Shown in pieces: positions 17,511-24,791 of a stretch of 24,791 nucleotides of DNA; position 1 is the first letter of the stretch, and each line of letters opens with the position of its first letter. The stretch lies in contig NW_003547098.1 in the NCBI RefSeq assembly GCF_000090795.2, positions 1-24,791 on the forward strand, written 5' to 3'. This stretch comes from Amphimedon queenslandica (lineage: Eukaryota > Porifera > Demospongiae > Haplosclerida > Niphatidae). The notes below the pieces were generated by a model. It was not told the origin of the DNA and made no database searches. It saw nothing but the letters and a program-made list of their open reading frames with translations. The position numbers and the translations under genes were made by a program.

Positions 17511-19765
17511 GAACTGGATTCTTCTGACTCAGGCAGCAGCAGTAGCAGCAGCAACAGTGTTCATGTAGCAAAGAGAAGAGCAGTACAAAAGAAAACCGTT
17601 CAGGAATGGGTGTCGCTCTATGATAAGGAATTGAACACATCAGTATGGCTGAAATATGACACGGTCTATCGTGTTCATGTATCTAAACTTCGCTGCTCAG
17701 TTTGCTCTCAGTTTAGACCTAAGCTAGAGTCGATGAGAAACTTCAGACCAGCTTTTGTTGATGGCACAAGCAACGTGCATCTTTCTACTGTCAAGGACCA
17801 CGCAGCTACTGATATGCATGCTCGAGCGATGAACTTATATAAGAAGCAGCAGTCAACCAGTGTCTTTACATACTCTCCAATCGCTGTATCATTAGCCCAG
17901 TCTTCTTTAGATGCCAGTACTAGAACCAAGATTGAACGAAAATTTGATATTTCTTACATGATTGCCAAGGAAAAGCTAGCATTCACGAAAATGGCATCTA
18001 TCTGTGAGTTAGAAGAAAGGCATGGCGTTGATTTGGGGGTGGGCTATAAAAATGATAGAGCCTATGCTACATTTACCGAGTTTATTGGTCGTGATCTACA
18101 ACATGCATTACAATCAAAGCTTTCAAGTTGCCGGGTTTTTAGTGTTCAAGCAGATGCAACTACTGATGCTGGAAATGTTGAAGTAGAATTGTTCTTGGCC
18201 CTCTATTTTGATCCCTATACAACAGATGGCACTGTTCATGTTGAAAATGTATTTCTGTCTGCTCGATATCTTGAAAGTGGAACGGGAGAGGGTCTATATG
18301 CAGCATTCAAAAGAGCAATGCAACACATGAATATTAGTGACTGGAAGATGAAAATGATTGGATTTGGGTGTGATGGAGCCAGTGCTAACATTGCTGAAGG
18401 CGGTTTATATGGTATTCTCAAGGAAGAAGTACCTTGGATTTTCATGTTCTGGTGTTTAGCACATCACCTCGAACTCTCAATTAAAGATGCATTAGGCTCA
18501 ACTTACTTTAAAACCATTCTTATGCGTCTCCATTATTTATATAACAAGTCACCAAAGAAATTTCGTCAGTTGGTTGACATTGTTGACCTACTGAAGTCCT
18601 GCTTGAAGACTTCTGACATGCCCAAAAAAGGAGGGACTTGCCTTTTGCATGCCTGTGGAACTAGATTTGTTTCACACAAAGTAGCTGCTCTTGAAAGGAT
18701 AATAGACAGGTTTGGTGCATATATATCTCACATGACTGAACTGATAGACAACACTAGTATGGTATCAGTAGACAAACAAAAGTGAAAGGATATGTTTTGC
18801 AGTGGAGAGACTCTAAAGTAATTCTTGGTTGTGCATTATTCCACGATATTCTTCGCCCATGCTCTGTTCTTCGCAAGCTTCTTCAGAAAGTACAAGTCTG
18901 TGTTGTTGGCACAATTAAGGCTATGATGAAGACTAAGAAGTCTCTCAATAAGATGACAACCACTCCATTTGAAGAACTGCCTACTGTCAAGAAGGTACTT
19001 GGACGTATAAAGGAAGAGGATGGCAATGTCACTTACCAAGGTACAGAAATAACACATTATGCTAGGGCACTCACTTACCTTAAGTCATGAAAGAATGAAT
19101 GTATAGAAGCCTTATTGTCCTGTTTTTGTAATCGCATTAAGGCACAAGACACAGATCTGCTCACACATGCTGTAACCATATTGGCTACTAAAGGTTGGGA
19201 ACGTTGTGAATCATCTAGATTTGGTCATGAAGCTCTAAATTCTATCTGTCAGCGATTTCAAATCCCATTGGAGGCTGCCACTGTTGATTGCTCTGTAGTT
19301 CTAGAAGAGTGGGATGACATGGTAGACTATGCTAAAAAGTACTTAAATCTAGTGCAAGAAGATTATAAGGTACTCTGGTGGAAGCTCTTTAATTCAGTAG
19401 ATGCTCAACAGTGGGTGAATGTTTTAGGAGTTGTTCAGCTCCTCTTTTGCTTACCTATGTCCAATGGCCACTTAGAGCAAGTCTTTTCACAACTCAAGCT
19501 GATCAAAGTGAATCGTCGTACATGTTTAGGAGAAGATACTCTGGATCATCTTATTAGAATAAATGTAGAAGGTCCTCCTCTCTCTAAGTGGCAAGCAAGT
19601 CATGCATTAGAATTGTGGGACAAGGACAAAATAAGAAGAGTTAACCGTAAGGAACCACTGGATCACTCAGTCTCTCTAGAGCAGTGTACTTCTGCTGAAT
19701 CAGCTGTTTCTGATGATGAGCATTTTTCATTGGATGACTGGGAAGAATGGATTGAACTGAACTAA
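17511..19765 (+). pseudogene. hAT transposase, nearly intact (KIAA1586/ZNF862-like)
   Basis: The frame is open from 17511 (Ser-rich leader SSDSGSSSSSS, then KRRAVQKKTVQEW) with no ATG before the zinc finger, so the true start is lost or lies in an upstream exon. Counting from 17610, Cys29 and Cys32 (LRCSVCSQF) with His64 and His70 (VKDHAATDMH) form the N-terminal zinc finger. QADATTD holds the first catalytic Asp (182), IGFGCDGASAN the second (255), and WCLAHHLELSIKDAL the C..H.LEL motif. A one-base deletion near 18781 shifts the frame; the stretch then reads GYVLQWRDSKVILGCALFHD. TGA at 19088-19090 is a simple nonsense change, since the frame resumes ECIEALLSCFCNRIKAQDTD. The tail has LPMSNGHLEQVFSQLKLIK, the dimerisation region with the presumed catalytic Glu, and ends at TAA 19763-19765. 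Only two lesions: a young copy. Confidence 0.85.
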
Positions 19766-20238
19766 ATTTTATTAACTACTAGTGCATGTGCTAACAGTAA
19801 CTTTTTTGTTCTACAATGTATACATGCATTTTTCTAATATTGCTATGTCTGGTTAAAATTGATAATGACAGATTAAATTAAAGTTTGTTCTGACACTTTG
19901 TCTGAATACTGAAAAATACTTAGCGAGAGCACTGCCATGTATACTTTGGAAAGAGAGCTTAAAGGTCTAAAACTCTGGAAGGAGAGCTCAGATAGGTCAA
20001 GACACTTAGTTCACTGCAGTTAGTAGCCTTGTTAACATTTTTGACGCCATTTAGCTACCCAAAAAATTGAACGCTAATAACTCTTGCTTGAATAGCAGTT
20101 AAGTAGCCCAGACTCAGAGGCCACTGAGTTTTATCTTTATAACAACCGGTTCCTAGGTATATTGTTATAGGGTTTTAATGCTCTTTTAACTCATATCTTT
20201 ACCATGGAACCGAGTGAGGTCACTTGCTGCCATCCTAA
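19766..20238. other. Non-coding stretch, probable hAT 3' flank and repeat remnants
   Basis: No gene. Contains two GAGAGCT..AGGTC units near 19951-20000 and a stretch ending ATGGAACCGAGTGAGGTCAC at 20220. The terminal inverted repeats of the preceding hAT could not be located with confidence. Confidence 0.4.
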
Positions 20239-20499
20239 AAAGGCACTGAAAAAAAGGCACTGCATGCTAAACTGGCTACAAAGGCACTGGATATTAGGGC
20301 TATCAAACACTTTTATAAAACTATTTACAAAAAGCAACCTTTGATTCTGAACTTCATTAGGAAAGATTATGTACAGAAATATAAAAACTTGAATGGATTT
20401 GTCAAATTCCAGAAGTGGTCACCACTGTACATAAATCAACTAGAAAACAGCCTGCCAGAATTCTGGATTATAAAACTTTTGACTTCAATATTGTGTTAA
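20239..20499 (+). CDS. Unrecognised open exon-like stretch
   Basis: Open from 20239 (after TAA 20236-20238) to TAA 20497-20499, about 86 codons with no ATG at the start. The translation is Lys/Ile/Tyr-rich: ALDIRAIKHFYKTIYKKQPL, ILNFIRKDYVQKYKNLNGFV, KFQKWSPLYINQLENSLPEF. The composition looks protein-like rather than repeat-derived, and the motif AAGGCACTG recurs three times at its start. I recognise no domain. It may be an internal or terminal exon of a decayed element gene, or chance. Confidence 0.25.
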   Translation, partial: KGTEKKALHAKLATKALDIRAIKHFYKTIYKKQPLILNFIRKDYVQKYKNLNGFVKFQKWSPLYINQLENSLPEFWIIKLLTSILC

Positions 20500-20797
20500 T
20501 TGCTTCACTTTTTTCATGTATACTTGGATTAATTTGTACACAAAGGAGCTTCAGGTACAGTCTAAAGAGAGTCGTCTACTGTTAAAACTGTTAAGCAGGT
20601 GATTAATTGATTGAAATATTACATTACAAAGTGTAGATTTTTGGAAATCAGTGGTTGATTCTGATATTATCATACTTGCAGCTGTTGGTACAGAATGACC
20701 TTATCACACTAAACTACAAAGTATCCATGGCATGTTAGCCAAACACATGACATTCAGCAGAGAGGTTATCACTTCATTCACTTCTTCCTTCTTAATT
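20500..20797. other. Non-coding stretch
   Basis: No supported feature. Confidence 0.4.
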
Positions 20798-21430
20798 TTC
20801 TACTAGCATAACATATCTCAGTCAGTCTTAATTTGGCTTCTTCATATGTGGCTCTCCTTCATTGCATGGCTCTTCTTCATGTTTTCAATGCTCGAAGATT
20901 CAGATAGCTGAATATGCAGCAAAAATTAATTTTTTAACTTAATGACACCAGTAAGAATGAAGTAAAATGGCACCTTGTGGCAAACCAACCCAATGCCTCC
21001 TTTTTCCAGCTATTTGACATTATGATAGTGCCACTTCTTAAAATGAACATACGGCACTGTATGAGCAGGATTCTTCCAAGATACATGTCCAACTGCAACA
21101 CCAGTGCCTTTGACTACTTCAACTGCATAAGGATCTTTTTTAATATTTCCAAATTCCAGCTCGCTATAAGTGTATCGCCAAAAAGAGTACATATAATTTA
21201 TAAACATAGACACAAACATAACTTAAAGACAGTTTCCATCATTAACATTATACTACCAAGTAATGTGTTGTGCTGTGGGTGTGCCTACCATTGACAGATC
21301 CAGCCTACTTCTCATGAAAATTACTTTCGCAAATGTTAAATTTCTCAAATTCACAAAAATTACAGCCCTCAAAAATACTGGGTCGCATGGTATGTGGTGA
21401 AATTAGTGATGTCATGGAAAAATTAATTGT
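20798..21430. repeat. Interspersed repeat copy 2 (uninterrupted)
   Basis: Matches 10425-10838 and 12014-12245 in the same order and orientation without the 1,155-bp insertion. It shows the pre-insertion structure at about 21187-21205 (CATATAATTTATAAACATAG). Confidence 0.78.
20805..21219 (-). pseudogene. HIRAN-like domain protein C-terminal fragment, copy 2
   Basis: The minus-strand translation is clearer than in copy 1: YSELEFGNIKKDPYAVEVVK, then GTGVAVGHVSWKNPAHTVPY, an in-frame stop after NVK (21010), and LEKGGIGLVCHKVPFYF. DPYAV.VVKG..VGHV and the later GG...C match the HIRAN core. Downstream (lower coordinates) EEAKLRLTE corresponds to the KEAKLKLKE tail of copy 1. HIRAN binds DNA ends in host repair proteins and occurs as an accessory domain in animal transposons. 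One in-frame stop and no N-terminal part: a pseudogene. The plus-strand frame at 20977 is antisense. Confidence 0.5.
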
Positions 21431-21599
21431 AGATTCATAAGTATCACTAATCTTGATACCAGTATTGTGTGAATGAGATGAAACACAAGTTTCATAGAAA
21501 AACAATTAATCATCTATAAGCGAGTGCAGTACATACCCACCACAGTAGCTATAGCACACATGGGAATTTCTTCACTCCCTTAATCCAGTCGTGGAAGAT

Positions 21600-23171
21600 G
21601 ACAACTTGATGTCACTAAAAAATGCTAGATTCTATTCTCTTTTGGTAGATGAGTCTAATAATGTTAATACAACGAAGAATCTACTTTTATACTTTCAGTT
21701 CATCAATATCAAAATATCTTGCTAGTTGGAAGTGAAATTTAAGGAAGTGATATCATTAAAAGATGACATGTAACAGCAATTGCAGAGGCAATTCTTTAGT
21801 TCCAGAAGATTAATCATATCTCACTTGATAAACTTATTTTACTTACAAGTGATGGGACAGCTGTCATGTTGGGATCTAAGTCTAACAATGGATGGAGTTC
21901 ATGTCAAGCTGAAGTAGCACTGCCAACATCTACATGTAAATGAATACCATTGTGTTGCACACTGTAAAGCACTAGCTGTTGGTCAGGTTTTACGTAATAT
22001 ATTCCTGTAGAAAATGTCATGAAATCTATCTTCTCACTTTTCTCATTCGAGCAATCGTATAAAGCAACTGAAAGAGATGTTCCAAATAGTTGAAAAAAAG
22101 TTTGTTAAAATACACAAACTTCATGATATCAGTTGGTTGAGTAGATATGAAGCAGTGCAAGCACTTGTTAAGGCCTACAATCCATTTCATCTTTACTTCG
22201 AGAATATATCATGCAATGATTTAACAGCAGAATGTTTAGCTAAACAAATGAGGCACTATTGTTGTCATGTAACAATGCACTTATCATGAGCCAGCTAAAC
22301 AAAACATTTCAAATAAAAGGAAATCATCAGTACTCAGCTCTCAAAAAGGTTGATGAGACTTGAAAAGCATTAACTAGCAGGTATCGGTGTGATACAATTC
22401 CATTTGCTTCACAGAGCATCCAGACAATTGAATAGGGATCATTTAAGATTGACAAGCTAGAGTATGAAGATATCACAGTCAGACATGTAAAGGAGAGTAT
22501 TAAAAAAGAACTGAGAAAGATGCCATGGGATTTATTAGTTCAGTTACACACAATTTAAAAAATCATTTCACTAATGTTGAGCTTTTCAAAGCTGCAGTTA
22601 TATTGATCCCTCAGTATTGCCATCATCAGATAAAGAGTTTCGTACTCATGGTGAGAAAGAGGTTGAGCATTATGATGTATTTATTCTAATTTCGTTGATT
22701 AGTCAAATGTGCATTGGAATCAGATACACTCAAGGAAACAATGAAATCAAGTTATCATACCGTATAACACTTTACTCTGGCGGCGCTTTATTTTGGCGAT
22801 TTTGCTGTAAAATTATAATTGGCAGTTTTTAGTTTGGCGACTTTTGTGTACACGTGCATTACTGAGCATGCACATTAATGATTGGCAGTTTTAATATTGG
22901 CAATCCTGCTTGCAAACCACTAATCGCCAAAATAAAACTGCACCAAATTAAAGCATTATACGATAATTAAAAATTTCAAGACCTCATTCTCAAGTTGGTC
23001 ACTGATGAGTCATTGTATGTTCATTATCCAGCAATGTCAGTATTAACAGAAATAGTAGCAGTTTTTCCTGCTAGCACATCAGACGTTGAAAGAGGTTCAG
23101 TCATCAGAATATTGAATATTACAGATGAATTCTCCATTTTGCTTAGCATAGAAGAATTGGATCAATATTAA
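21600..23171 (+). pseudogene. hAT transposase, heavily decayed, split by a MITE
   Basis: Pieces in three frames keep the family's order. RFYSLLVDESNNVNTTKNLL holds the first catalytic Asp in VDES. LLTSDGTAVMLGSKSNN has the second Asp. EYHCVAHCKALAVGQ is the C..H motif. FVKIHKLHDISWLSRYEAVQ and DLTAECLAKQMRHY come next, then KKVDETWKAL and KLEYEDITVRHVKESIKKEL. After a MITE insertion (22758-22967) the C-terminus resumes YVHYPAMSVLTEIVAVFPAS and TSDVERGS, with the presumed Glu, ending TAA 23169-23171. Many stops and shifts show an old copy. It is a different hAT subfamily from the copies at 5632 and 17511, since motif spacing and residues differ. It retains no activity. Confidence 0.7.
22758..22967. 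mobile_element. MITE of about 210 bp
   Basis: Imperfect terminal inverted repeats of about 45 bp. The left end reads ACCGTATAACACTTTA then TTTATTTTGGCGATT. The right end (22921-22967), reversed, reads ATCGTATAATGCTTTA then TTTATTTTGGCGATT. The centre repeats TTGGCA/TTGGCGA motifs. It interrupts the hAT pseudogene. The target duplication is unclear (possibly TA). Confidence 0.7.
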
Positions 23172-23327
23172 GCAGAGACGATACATTATCAGGAAACCAG
23201 ATCTTCATGACTCAGTCTGTAACACTGACAATGACTAAAACTCTTTCAACTCTTCCCCTATTTCTCCTCTCCTTCTCCCTCATATCAGATTTAAGGCTTT
23301 TTCACACTGGCAAAAGTAAAGCACTTT

Positions 23328-23439
23328 GATGCGCATTAATCGTGTTCATACTAGAGCAGTTCTAAATTAATGCGCATCGATGCACATTGCATCGGCTTCG
23401 CTTCCTGAGGTGTTTTGAGCTGAAGCGATGCGCTTTAAT
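23328..23439. repeat. Subterminal palindromic iterons
   Basis: GATGCGCATTAAT (23328-23340) recurs as a perfect 13-bp inverted copy (23366-23378) and again, with one change, in direct orientation as GATGCGCTTTAAT (23427-23439). Position just inside the element end suggests transposase or Myb-protein binding sites (inference). Confidence 0.7.
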
Positions 23440-23547
23440 TTTGCGCACAAAAAGGTAGCCAAGGCAACACAAACAATAGTGCGGGTAATTTTATCATCGG
23501 ACATCTGTATCACTAGTGTACTTCAACTCAACTGTGATGAATTCGTG

Positions 23548-24515
23548 ATGGAGTGTTGATGAAACTAAGTGCCTTGTTTCATGTTGGAAGGATGCAATGG
23601 TGCAACATAAGATAAATGAAATTCCTATAATACAAAACAGTTATTTATACATGGAAATAGAAGATAAGATGAGTAGCAATGGGTTCAGAAATAAAAGCTG
23701 GAAACAGTGTAGGACTAAAATAAAAGGGCTAGGTACAAGATACAGAGTCAGTGGCACAGATAGAAAAGACTACCCTTTTTATAAGGATTTGGACCCAATC
23801 CTTGGTACAAGGGCAGCCACAGAGCCCCCTTTGCTAATAGAGAGTAGCGAACCCATCACTATTGCTCCTTGTGAAGATGATACTGATGATGAAGGTTAGC
23901 CCTGGCAGGCTAAAACATCATAAAATGACACTTTGATTTCATAGTTGGTATAGATGCAGCTGTATGCTCTCCTGAGCTATTAAGTGGGAATCAGGAGGAA
24001 TCTGTTGAGTGGCCAAACACCACAGTTGCTGAACAGCCAGAGGAGACAGCAAGCGGACTGCCTAAAGGCAATGGAGCACATAAAAGAGGTATAATTGTTA
24101 TAACATTATGAATAATGGTATAATATTTATTTTAACTCAAGGAGCTTCAAGAAAGAGACAAAGAGCAGGAAAAACAGATATACAAGAAATGTAAGAAATG
24201 TTGATGTTAATAGAGCAAAGGGCGGATGAGAGAGAGGAAAAATTCATGAAGTTTTATGATGAAAAGGAACAAAAAAGAAGAAAAAAAGAGAAGTTGAACA
24301 TCACCAAAATGTTATTAAATATGATGGACAGACTTGCTGCACCACCATAACCACCACCACAACAACCATATTCACAGTATCAATATGATAGTCATATTAC
24401 ACACAGCAATAAACAATCACTGCATTATTCATTTACCTGTTTATCACCTCATTATACTAATATCTTTCACTTGACTGATTGCAACAGCCTACCAGTATAT
24501 AATGGTAATGAATGA
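23548..24515 (+). pseudogene. Myb/SANT-like DNA-binding protein of a Harbinger element, three exons
   Basis: Exon 1 (open from about 23548) reads WSVDETKCLVSCWKDAMVQH, MEIEDKMSSNGF, KSWKQCRTKIKGLGTRYRV and PFYKDLDPILGTRAATEPP, a complete trihelix/Myb-SANT-like (MADF-like) domain with the W...E...L...W, QC..K.K.L...YR and F..LD..LG signatures. Intron 1 is 23895-23944 (50 bp) and intron 2 is 24089-24141 (53 bp), both phase 1. Exon 2 is acidic and low complexity. Exon 3 (24142-24515) has a basic GASRKRQRAGK patch, a coiled coil (EKFMKFYDEKEQKRRKKEK) and a Pro/Gln/Tyr tail. Two TAA codons (24192-24194 and 24348-24350) lie in frame, and the stop at 24513-24515 closes the original frame. No ATG lies in frame before the Trp, where TGA sits directly upstream. 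In this superfamily the protein binds element ends and helps import the transposase. Confidence 0.7.
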
Positions 24516-24791
24516 TAATAGCCTAGAGCTCCTTAGCTCACAATTTCAGCCATTTCAATTCTAATTATAGTGCATATAATACACGTGGTTTTAAGACAAT
24601 ATTGGAAAGTTGCTGTAGAGTAAATATTGTGCACTATAAATGAAACTTTAAGGGAGTTGTCAGTACTTATTTAGATGTATTGTCAGTGCATTTCTTATAA
24701 ACTGTGCTGTTGTGGTTCCTAAGTGTAGAGAATGAGAAGAGAAGCTAGTACCAGGACAACTGTTCATGGCATGATTTGTCACATCTGTATC
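24516..24791. other. Non-coding 3' flank of the Myb-like gene
   Basis: No gene supported. AT-rich with no inverted copy of the element's left terminus. Confidence 0.45.

Larger units (their letters stand above)
23295..24791 (+). mobile_element. Left end of a PIF/Harbinger element, extends past the window
   Basis: TTTAA precedes GGCTTTTTCACACTGGCAAA at 23295. A GG start after TAA and the TTCACACTGGC motif fit Harbinger termini. The gene inside (Myb/SANT-like) is the accessory gene of this superfamily. No inverted partner is present by 24791, so the right end and probably the transposase lie outside. Confidence 0.5.

Overview
The window is AT-rich, intron-bearing animal DNA. It has very short introns (44-112 bp with clear GT..AG ends), many microsatellites, and repeated TACATGTA-type palindromes. 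The transposon protein families (hAT/KIAA1586-like, DD34E Tc1-like, PIF/Harbinger Myb-like, BEN-like, HIRAN-like, HECT-like) match those I associate with demosponges such as Amphimedon. That assignment is inference from family resemblance, not from a search. I see no rRNA or tRNA and no clear host housekeeping gene. Almost every recognisable coding stretch is a transposable-element gene or a captured domain, mostly broken by stops and frameshifts.

Left part (1-9.8 kb): microsatellite-rich DNA; a decayed BEN-like gene tail with a QP-rich repeat tract (about 1.39-2.28 kb); a retrotransposon gag-like fragment with a Cys/His cluster (3.5-4.16 kb); a chimera in which a pogo/Tigger-type helix-turn-helix exon is joined to the C-terminal half of a hAT transposase (5.36-6.74 kb); an unrecognised multi-exon gene piece (6.87-7.4 kb); a truncated Brinker/CENPB-like HTH exon; a 1,026-bp element with terminal inverted repeats carrying STPR-like and RPA-C-like coding sequence (7.76-8.79 kb); and a HECT E3 ligase remnant that keeps tiny introns (9.0-9.76 kb).

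Middle part (9.9-15.0 kb): a minus-strand terminal exon resembling integrase-core transposon proteins; a HIRAN-like pseudogene split by a 1,155-bp PIF/Harbinger-type element with TAA target duplications; a 491-bp hAT deletion derivative with a perfect 8-bp target duplication; a broken DD34E Tc1-like transposase; and a retrotransposon polyprotein tail.

Right part (15.2-24.8 kb): a BEN-family-like head gene ending in a large interrupted hairpin; a minus-strand gene with three clean, phase-compatible exons and a possible PD-(D/E)XK nuclease signature; the best-preserved hAT transposase (one frameshift, one nonsense); a second copy of the HIRAN-like repeat that acts as an empty site for the 1,155-bp insertion; a heavily decayed hAT copy split by a MITE; and the left end of a PIF/Harbinger element with a three-exon Myb/SANT-like gene whose partner transposase probably lies beyond the right edge.

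Most of these sequences do not work together as one pathway. They are a nested transposon graveyard. The features least explained by decay are the minus-strand three-exon gene at 16.4-17.2 kb, the STPR/RPA cassette element, and the HTH-hAT chimera.
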